From assembly GCF_000003815.2 (NCBI RefSeq), contig NC_049980.1, positions 27,192,401 through 27,256,400 of the forward strand: a stretch of DNA of 64,000 bases, in the 5' to 3' direction. This DNA comes from Branchiostoma floridae (taxonomy: Eukaryota > Chordata > Leptocardii > Amphioxiformes > Branchiostomatidae). Shown here piece after piece: positions 11,650 through 24,300 of this stretch (positions are counted from its first letter, which is position 1; each line of letters opens with the position of its first letter). The notes below the pieces were generated by a model. The model was not told the DNA's origin, ran no database searches, and saw only the letters and a list, made by a program, of their open reading frames with translations. Position numbers and translations under genes: made by a program.

Positions 11650-14600
11650 CTGTTCTATGAATGTGTCATTCACATAGACACATTTTGTATATATCCTAAA
11701 CACGTTTTTTTTAAATTGGTTAGCTATGTACTGTTTTTACGGCGCTATAATGTGAGTATGTCATGCAAATTGACACAGTTTGTCCCCTGAACACGTTTTC
11801 CGCTATATACAGTTCTTACAGCACTTTTCTATAAATCTGTCATTCAAATTGACACAGGTAGTCTACTGAATACACTTTTCGCTTTAAGTTAGTTATATAC
11901 TGTTTTAACGGCGCTATTCTGTAAGTGTGTCATTCAAATTGACACAGCTTGTTTCCTGAACACGTTTTTCGCTATTAGTTTGCTATATAAAGCTCTTACA
12001 GCACTGTTCTATAATGTGTCATTCAAATTGACACAGTTTGTCTCTTGAACACGTTGCGCTGTTAGTTAAATATATATACATGTTGTAACAGTGCTTATTC
12101 TATAGGTGTGTCATTCAAATCGACACAGGTAGTCTTCTGAACTCACTTTCCGCTTTAAGTTAGCTATATACAGTTTTTTTGGCGCTTTTCTGTAAGTGTG
12201 TCATTCTACTTGACACAGTTTGTCTCTTGAACACGCTTTCTGCTTTAAGCTAGCTACATGTATATACAGTTCTTACGGCGCTATTCTGCAAGTGTACCAT
12301 TCAAATTGACACAGTTTGTCCCCTGAACACGTTTTTCGCTATTAGTTTGCTATATGCAGTTCTTACAGCTTTGTTCTATAATGTGTCATATTGACACAGG
12401 TAGTCTTCTGAACACGTTTTTTTCTTTAAGTTTGATATATACAGTTCTTACATACATCGCTGTTCTATAAATGTGTCATTCAATTGACACAGTTTGTCTC
12501 CTGAACACTTTTTCCGCTATTAGTTTGCTATATACAGTTCTTATTGCGCTATCTGCAAGTGTGTCATTCAAATTGACACAGTTTGTCAACTGAACGCGTT
12601 ACACTTCGCTATGAGTTAGCTATGTACATTTCTTATTGCGCTACCTGTAAGTGTGTCATTCAAATTGACACAGTTTGTCTTCTGAACACTTTTTCCGCTA
12701 TTAGATGCTATATACATTTCTTATTGCGCTACCTGTAAGTGTGTCATTCAAATTGACACAGTTTGTCTCCTGAACACTTTTTCCGCTATTAGTTTGCTAT
12801 ATACATTTCTTATTGCGCTATCTGCAAGTGTGTCATTCAAATTGACACAGTTTGTCTCCTGAACACTTTTTCCGCTATTAGTTTGCTATATACAGTTCTT
12901 ATTGCGCTATCTGTAAGTGTGTCATTCGAATTGACACAGTTTGTCTTCTGAACACGTTACACTTCGCTATGAGTTAGCTATGTACATTTCTTATTGCGCT
13001 ATCTGCAAGTGTGTCATTCAAATTGACACAGTTTGTCTTCTGAACACTTTTTCCGCTATTAGTTTGCTATATACAGTTCTTATTGCGCTATCTGTAAGTG
13101 TGTCATTCGAATTGACACAGTTTGTCTTCTGAACAGGTTACACTTTGCTATGAGTTAGTATGAACATTTCTTATTGCGCTATCTGCAAGTGTGTCATTCA
13201 AATTGACACAGTTTGTCTTCTGAACACTTTTTCCGCTATTAGTTTGCTATATACAGTTCTTATTGTGCTATCTGCAAGTGTGTCATTCAAATCGACACAG
13301 GTAGTCTTCTGAACTCACTTTCCGCTTTAAGTTAGCTATATACAGTTTTTTGGCGCTATTCTGTAAGTGTGTCATTAAACTTGACACAGTTTGTCTCTTG
13401 AACACGCTTTCTGCTTTAAGCTAGCTACATGTANNNNNNNNNNNNNNNNNNNNNNNNNNNNNNNNNNNNNNNNNNNNNNNNNNNNNNNNNNNNNNNNNNN
13501 NNNNNNNNNNNNNNNNNNNNNNNNNNNNNNNNNTTCGCTATTAGTTTGCTATATACAGTTCTTACATCTTTGTTCTATAGTGTGTCATATTGACACAGGT
13601 AGTCTACTGAACACGATTTTTGCTTTAAGTTTGATATATACAGTTCTTACATACATCGCTGTTCTATAAATGTGTCATTCAAATTGACACAGTTTGTCTC
13701 CTGAACACTTTTTCCGCTATTAGTTTGCTATATACAGTTCTTATTGCGCTATCTGCAAGTGTGTCATTCAAATTGACACAGTTTGTCTCCTGAACACTTT
13801 TTCCGCTATTAGTTTGCTATATACATTTCTTATTGCGCTATCTGCAAGTGTGTCATTCAAATTGACACAGTTTGTCTCCTGAACACTTTTTCCGCTATTA
13901 GTTTGCTATATACAGTTCTTATTGCGCTATCTGTAAGTGTGTCATTCGAATTGACACAGTTTGTCTTCTGAACACGTTACACTTCGCTATGAGTTAGCTA
14001 TGTACATTTCTTATTGCGCTATCTGCAAGTGTGTCATTCAAATTGACACAGTTTGTCTTCTGAACACTTTTTCCGCTATTAGTTTGCTATATACAGTTCT
14101 TATTGCGCTATCTGTAAGTGTGTCATTCGAATTGACACAGTTTGTCTTCTGAACACGTTACACTTTGCTATGAGTTAGCTATGTACATTTCTTATTGCGC
14201 TATCTGCAAGTGTGTCATTCAAATTGACACAGTTTGTCTTCTGAACACTTTTTCCGCTATTAGTTTGCTATATACATTTCTTATTGCGCTATCTGCAAGT
14301 GTGTCATTCAAATTGACACAGTTTGTCTCCTGAACACTTTTTCCGCTATTAGTTTGCTATATACATTTCTTATTGCGCTATCTGCAAGTGTGTCATTAAA
14401 ATTGACACAGTTTGTCTCCTGAACACTTTTTCCGCTATTAGTTTGCTATATACAGTTCTTATTGCGCTATCTGCAAGTGTGTCATTCAAATTGACACAGT
14501 TTGTCTTCTGAACACGTTACACTTTGCTATGAGTTAGCTATGTACATTTCTTATTCCGCTATCTGCAAGTGTGTCATTCAAATTGACACAGTTTGTCTTC

Positions 14601-16170
14601 TGAACACTTTTTCCGCTATTAGTTTGCTATATACAGTTCTTATTGTGCTATCTGCAAGTGTGTCATTCAAATTGACACAGTTTGTCTCCTGTACACTTTT
14701 TCCGCTATTAGTTTGCTATATACAGTTCTTATTGCGCTATCTGCAAGTGTGTCATTCAAATTGACACAGTTTGTCTTCTGAACACGTTACACTTCGCTAT
14801 GAGTTAGCTATGTACATTTCTTATTGCGCTATCTGCAAGTGTGTCATTCAAATTGACACAGTTTGTCTTCTGAACACTTTTTCCGCTATTAGTTTGCTAT
14901 ATACAGTTCTTATTGTGCTATCTGTAAGTGTGTCATTCAAATTGACACAGTTTGTCTTCTGAACACGTTACACTTCGCTATGAGTTAGCTATGTACATTT
15001 CTTATTGCGCTACCTGTAAGTGTGTCATTCAAATTGACACAGTTTGTCTCCTGAACACTTTTTCCACTATGAGTTAGCTATGTACAGTTCTTACCGCGCT
15101 ATCTGCAAGTGTGTCATTCAAATTGACACAGTTTGTCTTCTGAACACGTTACACTTCGCTATGAGTTAGCTATGTACATTTCTTATTGCGCTATCTGCAA
15201 GTGTGTCATTCAAATTGACACAGTTTGTCTTCTGAACACTTTTTCCGCTATTAGTTTGCTATATACAGTTCTTATTGCGCTATCTGTAAGTGTGTCATTC
15301 GAATTGACACAGTTTGTCTTCTGAACACGTTACACTTTGCTATGAGTTAGCTATGTACATTTCTTATTGCGCTATCTGCAAGTGTGTCATTCAAATTGAC
15401 ACAGTTTGTCTTCTGAACACTTTTTCCGCTATTAGTTTGCTATATACATTTCTTATTGCGCTATCTGCAAGTGTGTCATTCAAATTGACACAGTTTGTCT
15501 CCTGAACACTTTTTCCGCTATTAGTTTGCTATATACAGTTCTTATTGCGCTATCTGCAAGTGTGTCATTCAAATTGACACAGTTTGTCTTCTGAACACGT
15601 TACACTTCGCTATGAGTTAGCTATGTACATTTCTTATTGCGCTATCTGCAAGTGTGTCATTCAAATTGACACAGTTTGTCTTCTGATCACGTTACACTTC
15701 GCTATGAGTTAGCTATATACATTTCTTATTGCGCTACCTGTAAGTGTGTCATTCAAATTGACACAGTTTGTCTCCTGAACACTTTTTCCGCTATGAGTTA
15801 GCTATGTACATTTCTTATTGCGCTATCTGCAAGTGTGTCATTCAAATTGACACAGTTTGTCTTCTGAACACGTTTTGCGCTATTGCATGTAGCTACATAA
15901 CGTTATAGTTCTTACTGTTCTGTAAGTGTATCATTCAAATTGACACAGTTTCTCTTCTGAACACTACACTTCGCTATTAGTTAGCTATATACACTTAATG
16001 CAGCGCACAACGGTCCTTTAGATGTGTCATTCAAATTGACAGTTTGTCTTCTGAACACTTTTTCTGCTACTAGTTAGCTATATGACGTTACAATTCTTAC
16101 GGCGCTATTTTTTTTGTCATTCAAATTGGCACAGTTTATCTTCTGAACACGTTTTTCGCTATTAATTAGC
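11650..16170 (-). repeat. ~90 bp satellite array, reverse orientation, with higher-order structure
   Basis: About 50 monomers that are the reverse complement of the left array (GTGTCATTCAAATTGACAC core, then AGTTTGTCTCCTGAACAC). From about 12.5 kb on, two monomer types dominate: one with CACTTTTTCCGCTATTAG (about 89 bp) and one with ACGTTACACTTCGCTATGAG (about 91 bp). They pair into ~181 bp dimers, seen as near-identical units starting at 13961, 14142, 15133 and 15314. The block at 12.1-13.1 kb recurs at 13.28-14.16 kb nearly unchanged. The open frames here are repeat by-products. Confidence 0.9.
13434..13533. other. Assembly gap, 100 N
   Basis: Exactly 100 N inside the reverse satellite array, where near-identical repeats probably stopped assembly. 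By comparison with 12260-12335 about one monomer is missing at least. Confidence 0.99.
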
Positions 16171-16429
16171 TATATACTGTTCTAATCTTAGTTAATCCCT
16201 CAGTCAGGCGCGAGCAATGTATCTAATATCTTCAACAGTTAACAGTCAGATGCAAAAAGCCTTCGTCGGGTAACGTTACCTACAGTTCACTTTACCCACG
16301 ACGCAACCTATTGGAATAACACCTTGCAGATCATAGTGCTGTCTTATACTTCAAAGACATTTCAATATTACTTCGTAACATGATAAAACGCTGACAGCAC
16401 CATCAAAAGTACTTGTGTACACTACCGAG

Positions 16430-16759
16430 TGAGGTCCCGAGTGACTGCCGCAACGGTATAGCGTGACCCGGAAACAGTTGAACCTCGCCCACTAAGCGGA
16501 CTCCCCGAAACCCCCATACGGTGCGTATTTCGGCTTGAAAACAATGGCGAAACCATAGGAAAAAGCTGTCGAAAATCGGTCAACTTTGACATCAAATATA
16601 TACTTTCTCGTAAAAGTCCATCGCTTGAGATTCACAAGGCAGATAGAACAACTCGTGGGGATTACGAGGACACCTTTGACAGCCTGATTTAGCCCACCGC
16701 AATTTTTTAATCTTTTTTTTACGTGACCATGTCAAGTGCCTCAAACGGGCGTCCAACAG
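16430..16759 (-). repeat. Right terminal inverted repeat of the foldback-like element
   Basis: Reverse-complement counterpart of 7010-7330. The outer end GCGTCCAACAG (16749-16759) mirrors CTGTTGGACGC at 7010-7020. The inner part shares only islands with the left arm, consistent with age. Confidence 0.8.
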
Positions 16760-17360
16760 CCCGTTTTGTTCCACAATTTTTCAAAAAGCCGCCATCTTTG
16801 TTGTGGTTAATAACCACATTTAATGGGGGGTGGAAATTCACTATATATTATTTCTTTATGCAGAGGAAAAAATACATGAAGTAATACCTTTACAATAATG
16901 ATATATCATCAATAAATTCTCTTGCATTTGAGAGTTTTCTTTTTAATTCTTTGTCGTTGAATCAGTGCGTTCGTTGTTTTTATTTCCAACCTAAAATGCT
17001 AATGGTTTAATCCTACCCACAATGCATGAATTTTTGCCGCCACTTCCAAAGTTTTCCTTTGGTTTGCAGTTGATTATGTAGGAAGCCTTTTGCTTGTTTA
17101 CCAACGCCTGTATAAAGGTAAACGCCCATTTTTTGTTGTTTTTCTCTTACAAATTTGTAGAAGACTCTACAAATGCAAATTGTTCGGACATTTATGTTAC
17201 TATCGTTAAAATAATTGTATGAAACTAGGGATGGGGAGGGGGGCATTTTTCAATGGTTGATGTGATACAATTAAAGGTACTTAATTTAGCATGCCAATAT
17301 CTTATTTTACTGAAAGTCACAACAGAGCAGCAAAACTACCGAGGTCACGGGTAAATTTCT
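16760..17360. other. AT-rich intergenic spacer, nothing recognised
   Basis: Between the right arm of the inverted-repeat element and the dyad cluster. It contains a short perfect palindrome (TGTGGTTAATAACCACA, near 16802) and homopolymer runs. I see no gene, RNA or transposon end. Confidence 0.5.
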
Positions 17361-18030
17361 CATCACTCGGTTTCCAGTGATGAAGTCGCGTCGTCACTGG
17401 CTTACCAGTGGGGAATATTTATCGTCACTAGTTTTCCAGTGATAAGGAAACTTCAGCTGGTAAACCAGTGACGACAAATATCCAGTTTACTGAAGAAAAA
17501 GGAATCAGTGTTTCAGTTGAGGGGATTTCAAAGTTAGCACTTAAAATTATACTAACGTCGCCTCTGCAAGTCCCCACACTCCCGGACCAAATCTAACAGT
17601 AACACGGCTATGGCGACATGTGAATTAGGGTGTTTTTGTTGCATATCGAACTCAGCACTGGAACGTTCTAGTGCTATTAGAACGTGGTCACTGGAAGCCC
17701 GGTGCCGAAATAATTTCATCACTCGGTATCCAGTGCCGAAGAGTCACCGATCACTGGAAAACCCAGTGAGGAACCGGTGACCTCGATGGTTCCGCACTTG
17801 GTGTCCAGTGACGAATGACGTTCATCACTGGGCCCCGAGTGACGAGCGGAGTTCATCACTGGAAACCGAGTGACGAGTCAAGCTTCATCACTGGAATTCC
17901 AGTGCCGAGAGAGCTTCATCACTGGAACAAAGCAATTCATCACAGGGAAACCAGTGACGAACTTTCTTCGGCCCTGGGCGTCCAGTGATGACGCCATTTT
18001 GAATGTATGTTCGTCACTGGAAGCCCAGTG
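17361..18030. repeat. Cluster of short CATCACTGG/CCAGTGATG dyads upstream of ATR
   Basis: About 14 copies of a ~26 bp inverted repeat, consensus TTCATCACTGGAA then a short centre then CCAGTGACGAA, at for example 17361, 17391, 17420, 17724, 17750, 17796, 17822, 17850, 17885, 17965 and 18008. Between 17795 and 17910 the spacing is about 30 bp. Arms vary in register with compensating-looking forms (GAGTGACGAG, CCAGTGCCGAG). The cluster ends about 300 bp before the ATR start codon, so it falls where a promoter would be expected. Function is unknown. Confidence 0.75.
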
Positions 18031-18335
18031 AGGAACCCGTGACCCGCGTAGCCTTGCAACAGAGCATCCAGTTGGGTCAGTGTTCGCAGCAAAGGTTTGG
18101 CATGCACCCCATTAATACAATGTCAATGGAAAATGAACTCAACTCCAAAACGTTTTGCAAGAACAAGTCCAGTCCTGAATCTATTGCAGCTAAGCATTTC
18201 TGGTCCATAAATGTAGCTTTTTAAGGATTGAAAGCACCACCTCCAAGCAGACAAGTGTCACATACTGTTATAGTTACAAAATATAACATTAACGTTACTT
18301 GTGACAGAAATATATGTCATCTACATTTCTGTAGG
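18031..18335 (+). promoter_or_regulatory. Probable ATR 5' UTR or proximal promoter region
   Basis: Placed by position only. No TATA box or initiator stands out. The bases TTTCTGTAG|G just before the ATG could be a 3' splice site, so the true first exon might be non-coding and upstream. Confidence 0.35.
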
Positions 18336-21300
18336 ATGCCTCGTCCTATTCTAGCTGAAGTTGGAGACAAGGTATTCCTTCTGATCAAGGAGTATGAGGA
18401 GTAAGTCTCATCACTTGTTTCAGCTCTTTTTGCTATATTCATCTACAGTATTTATTATATTTATTATCTAGTTCAATGATATTAGATCCCTGTTCAATGC
18501 ATGTTGGGGTCAGAATATTTACAGTGTAGAATTAAGTACCTGTTGAGTCACAGTGTAGAATTACCTGTTGAGATTATGTTCTGTGCCTTTGATGCAATAT
18601 TATCAAAGCTGAATGAATCAGAAATATTTAGTGCTGATCTGTCTTTTTATTTGATAGGTATATGTGTATGATTTAAATAAATGAAAGACTTGAAGACAAA
18701 AGTTAAAGTTGTACTGAAAGCTATGAAAACTACTAGAAGTATTGTTTACATAGACATGATTTACAAGAAGACAGTATGTTGACAATTTATCTTTTCCATC
18801 TTGAATTTCAAGTGCCACAATCCAGAAGCGAGGTCAGGTAGTGAGTGACACCAGAAGGTACTTCTGTCAACTGATCGATGTACTGATCACAGACCTCAAC
18901 TCAGGTTAGTGTTCTGATCGATGTACTGATCACAGAACTAAAATCAGGTTAGTGTTCTACAACAGTCTCCAGGTACATTGTTGTACTCCCTGTTCATGGA
19001 ATTCATCACTTTTTCAACTGTTTTTTGACTATCATTGAAATAAAACTCAGTTGACATGGAATTGTATCTGCAAACAGCTTTAGTAAGCAATATTTATTTA
19101 TTCCAGTGTTGTTTGCAAGGTTTTTATGATTGATATTAATGATAAGTGGTATGATGATCATTTTACATTGCAAACTACACACTGATACAAGATGGCAAAG
19201 CAGTATGGTTAAGGGGGTGAGGTCTGCCACCTCTGATTGGTTGTTGTTGATAACCTTCCGCAGTGTCCCAGGAGCTGAGTAAGACTTCAGGTGGCATGCC
19301 ACAATGTCAGATGCTTCTACAGTTCATACGGCATGGGGTGGACAACTTCCCCTGGTTGTTTGTACACGAGCCGGTGTCCTCAGATGACCCCAGCCCTGAC
19401 ACGTCCCAGGCCAGGGGAGACCTGACACTGACACAGGATGGGTACAGGGTGTCTAAAGGTACGTCTTGTGGGTGACCAGTTGCATAGAACAACAGTCACT
19501 CTCTCACTATAGTAAAGCAAAGCTGGTTTTACTACAATAGTGTTATTTATAAATTAAAAATTTATAAATGAAAAATGAGTTGCGTTCTGGGGTGAATACA
19601 TATGATAGTTATTGACGTGTATCACAGTTTTCTAATCTAGGAGATTTGAAACAAAACAATAGAACAATGACATTTACCATTTCTTCTATGGATTGAATAA
19701 ACTTTTGCCATCCATCATGAAGTGGCCTGTACAATGAGTGAGTGAGCATTAGTTTAGTATTGTAGTCTAAATGCTGGTTTTGATTTTACGTGTAAGTAAA
19801 TGTACTTGTTAAAGTCCTGACCACATTCCTTTAGGCATCAGTCTGGCTTCTCCCGATTTTAGCTGCGTGGGCAGTGTGCATCTCCAGCTGGATCTGTCAT
19901 CAAAGTTACTTTTGCTATAATTAGTGAGAAGTATAATTAGAGAAGTTTAGCATTGTACTCTTAAACCTTTGATTTTACACGTAAATGTACATTCCTCCAG
20001 GCTTCAGCTGCTGGGTGATGTGCCACCTGCTGCGCCTGCTGGCAGAACCAAAGTGCGAGCCCCTCCACAGCATCTCCCTGGACATCCTCACCTCGCTCAT
20101 GCACATGATCCGCATCAAGGACGTCTTCATGTACCAGGAGCTGACCACAGAGTTTCTCGCTCTTATCGGAAGTACGTCTTACGTCATTCGTATGAAATCT
20201 GTGACAGTTTGTTTGTTTGAACCTTTGTTTATTCATGCGGAGGTTGAAACAATGTGTCAAAATTTATACTTATTAGATTCTGAAGTAGTTTAGCAATCAG
20301 TGTCTTTCATTCATGAAAGCTAAAATTGGCCACAAGTGATGACCATCAGAAGATACTTTTTGTCTGTTTTGTTTGTTTGAACCTTTGTTTATTCAAGAAA
20401 GCTCAAATTGGCCTGCAGGTTGCTTTTCATTAAGGTTATGAGGGAAGAGTGAAGGGTCAGACAAAATATATAACAGAGGTACAGTTTACATCATTTAAAG
20501 TCCTAGTAAGTCTATACACATGTATATAAACACAAATTGCTGGATCGCAGTTGAAACGTCTGACCGTGTCCAAAACCATATCCAGTTGCTTGAATAACTA
20601 CTTTTTGGTGTATCTTATTACCTGGATGTCTAACTTACATCGACACAAAGTGCTTTGCTTTGGGTACAGATATAGCATGTAGATTTCTAACAACATCAGT
20701 CACATCTCAAGTAAACTACATGATGCAAAATCTGAACTGAACTTCCCTTATTGATCATATAAAATGATAGTTCTGTCCAGATTTCACATTTGCCAACTGA
20801 CTCAGCCAGGCTTCAGTATACAAACAATTTGTATGTGATGGTTGTTGAACGTATATACAGTTTTTTATCGACTGACATATTTTTATAGCTTTATAGGATT
20901 AATGTCACAGTGATATATTTCTTTACAAGATTGCAGCAACTTACAATTTTCTGCCTGTGTCCGCCAGGCTTGATTAGCATAAGCAAGACCGTGTTCAGAT
21001 TTGGCGAGATCACGACGACGGACCAGCCTATCTGCTTGGAGTATTTCGTTCAGCAGGAGGACACGAGTGCTTCTGGGAGTCAGACCATGAAGGACGAACC
21101 CGTCAGCATTAAGCATTTCGCTAATCTGTACCTGCTGCAGATTGCACTGAGGTTGGTATTCTGTTCTTAAGGGGGCTCGAAATGCCACCTTTAGAAACAG
21201 TTTAGAGTAGGCAGAACTTGAGCTGTGCATGTATTTTTCTGATGTCCACCTACACCTATCCTGCACTGGTCCATGATAAGTCCAACTCGTGGCACTAGTT

Positions 21301-24300
21301 TATATGATGGCAGTCATGGCCCAAAATTGTTAAAGGCATTCTTCATACTATAGTAGCGTTCTTGAATATAGCATGTTACAAGCTGGAAATGATACTAATA
21401 GGAACATCTTGAAAATGTTGGACTAAAAGGCAAAGCAATTGAATAGTGCAAGTCCAGTTCTCTGCACCCAGAACTCTGCTAGTGTTTGATGATTACAGAG
21501 AGCCAGGTTGTTGTCGTATGTGAAAGGGAAGCATTTTGTACAAATGAGACAAATAGATGGGTAAAGCTGGCTGTCCTGTGTATGAAGGGGCCATTAAAAA
21601 TGGTGTCGAATCTCTGAATGTAAGAAAGCTCAACACACTTGTTGAAAAGAGTAAGGGTGACCCTGTATACTTGGCTGTACAGGCCATAGAAAGGCTCATT
21701 GCACTACTAACTAACAAAAAAGTGCCCTGCTTCCTCCTAATTCTGCAACTGCCTGCTTTACTTTTACAGTTTTTAAAATATGTCTCCTGAGTTACTGTTA
21801 TTACGTTTTAGCCAGCTGATTGGCCATCTGGTACCAGAGTTGTGCCAGTTCCTTGCCCACCAAGTTCCACTGCTTTGGGCAGGACTGTGCTGTCAACTGG
21901 AGGTGGGAGGACCTTCACTCAAAAAGGTGTGTAATATCATTCCTTCCTTTCTCTGAAAATGTCAACCATTGTAAGTAAGGAAGCTTCATTTTCATGGAGT
22001 CGAATTTGTTGCCATCAAATACAGTAGGAGCATCCTCACTAGATGCCTTTAAACAGCATTTGCAGTCAGATGTGCAAGGATAGGTGTGACAGGTATAATA
22101 TAACATAACCAGCTGCTGCAGTGCCATGTGCCTGTGATGCTGATGTGTTGTGCCAAATGGTGGTTATACTGGCTATATAGATACAGATACATTGCGCTCT
22201 TACTAGATACCTTAACAAGCACCTGAAAAACTCAGTAGAGAATGACTGCTTTACCTTTATACCTACTTTAGGAGTCCCTCTTGGTACTGACTACCTTGAT
22301 TACCCATGTGGGTCTGCCGTCTGCTGGTTTGTTAGACTACCTGATGGGGTGTGTTCTCTCCTTACTGAGGCTACTGGCAACAACTTCTGTCTCTGAAGGG
22401 TAAAATATTATGAACGTTTTGTGATAATTACTAAATTTTGTGAGTTATGTGTTTTTTATGTTGATGTTACAAACTACAAGAAGCATTAATGTTAAAGATT
22501 TTATGGATTTGTTCAAAGCAATTCTAACCTCACATTCATGTACATTTTACCCTGTGTGCATGGCTGAAAATCTCCCATTGTACTACCAGTTAGACAGGAG
22601 AAACATTGTGCCTCACAACAATTGAAGATAGCTGCTTCACCTTTTGTTACGTGTGTACTTTATGAATGTTAATAATACAATGTTGTAAATGCCTTACTAG
22701 GGATGTTGCAGGTTTGGAGAGAAGCCTGGCAGGGTGCCTAAATGCAGTGTTCCAAGTAGATGAAAAGACGAACACACCTGTCCACTGTATCCCCCCACAT
22801 CATGTCTGTGCCACACTGGAGATGCTGTCTGTCTTGCTTCCTGCAAATGGGTTGGATAATGTACACACTAAGGTATTGGCACTAAGGACCGCAAGTTTCC
22901 TTGCTGTTTCTGTAGTAATGTACATTTTTGCAGTGAAGGGTTGCTATACCTTTCCCTCATGAAAAATGTAGTGTTTTCTGTCTGAAGACAAAGATAATTG
23001 CTTGAACATGTAAATAACATCCCTCACTGTGTAAATAGAAAACCAAGACATCATCATGTATATTTCATGTCTCCTTAGGAATTGTGTGTAGAAAACAAAT
23101 ATGTCATCTTGTATATTCCATGTCTCCCCAGGAGTTGCGGTCCTGCGTGTGTGGTCTACTGTGTTACATCTACAGACATGTGCCCGAGGGTTATGAGGGG
23201 TGTGTGAGTCTGAGGCAACACCACCTGCAACAGGCCGTCCTGGGGCTACTGCAGCACCTGGGGACAGCTGTGCACCTGGGGACAGCTGCTGGTTCTCAGC
23301 AGGTATAAGGAGAATGTAATCACAGCTTTAGTTAGTCACTTTGTGATTCCAGTATAGTAAAGTAGAGAAATAGACTAAGGAGAAAGTGGTTGCCAGGCTG
23401 TTTGGCTCACTGAAGAGCTATTCTTCCGCTTGTAGTGACAGGAAAGGCAGATGATATGTACAGTATGTACAGTTTCAGGAAAATTTGTCCTAAATTCTTC
23501 TTGATAAGCACAACAAACAGTGTGCTATAGCTAAACATACTGGTCTAAGAAATCAGGTCTAGCATGCAAATAAAGTAAGTACAGTCAAACCTGTCCTGAG
23601 CAACCACTCAAGGGACCGAGCAAAAATGGTTGCTGAAGACAGGTGGTTGCTCCCCACAAGTTGGTTGGTTGGCGAAAAAAAAGTGATACAGTTTGCATGA
23701 TATACACCTTTCAGTCAGTTCCCAGGAAACATATCTATAAGAGATGCTCACAATTTTAATCTCCATGCTGTTATGTAAACAAGCTTCAAGAAACCATTGT
23801 TTAACAATCAGAGCTGAGTTTGTCTAACAATCAAACAAATTCTTGAACAGCTCAAACAAGTTCTTTCAATTTCTCGACCAGTATGTCAAAATTCTCACTG
23901 ATAATCATTTTGTACATTGCACATTGTTAATTAGCTTGACTTGTATTCACTTACATATAAGGAAAAGATGTCTCAAAGTCCAGGGTAACTGTGCCCACAT
24001 TATTCTGCATATAAAATGGCTGCTATACCTAGCTGCTGTCAATCAATTTTGGTTGTTCAGGGCAGGTTGAATGCCCCTTTGGGACTGTAGAAAAATGGTT
24101 GCCGGTTGGGGAAGACAGGTGGCTGCTTGGGAAGGGGTCTTAACTATGTAAAAATGGACGGGACTGTTTCAATGTGTCCTCTGACGGCAGGTGGTTGCCT
24201 GCGCCAGGTGGTTGCTCGGACAGGTTTCACTGTAACAATAGCTGGGATTTGGAATTCTCCACTAATGGGTACAGTGGCAAGCTTACCCTTAGAAGTTACA

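Larger units (their letters stand above)
7010..16759. mobile_element. ~9.75 kb foldback-like inverted-repeat element
   Basis: The outer arms 7010-7330 and 16430-16759 are reverse complements. The outer ~120 bases match closely, beginning CTGTTGGACGCCCGTTTGAG and including a match around CACTTGACATGGTCGCGT; homology decays inward, with a later shared block near 7240 (CATGGGGGTTTC). Inside, ~90 bp satellite monomers run in one orientation from about 7530 to 11570 and in the opposite orientation from about 11650 to 16170, so the whole is close to a palindrome centred near 11.6-11.9 kb. No transposase frame is visible. The design (unique outer arm, tandem-repeat inner arm) resembles foldback transposons such as Drosophila FB and sea urchin TU. 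I found no clear target duplication. Two N gaps inside mean the true length is unknown. Confidence 0.75.

Noticed and set aside
12941-15505. Repeated 63-residue open frames (MSSEHVTL... type)
   Set aside because: They recur because the satellite dimer is ~181 bp and happens to lack stops in one frame; they span repeat junctions and have no start or splice context.
7530-16170. Regular dyads as a CRISPR array or attachment sites
   Set aside because: Monomers are contiguous satellite without unique spacers, in a nuclear genome.
17013-17246. 77-residue minus-strand frame upstream of ATR
   Set aside because: AT-rich, no domain, no conserved features.
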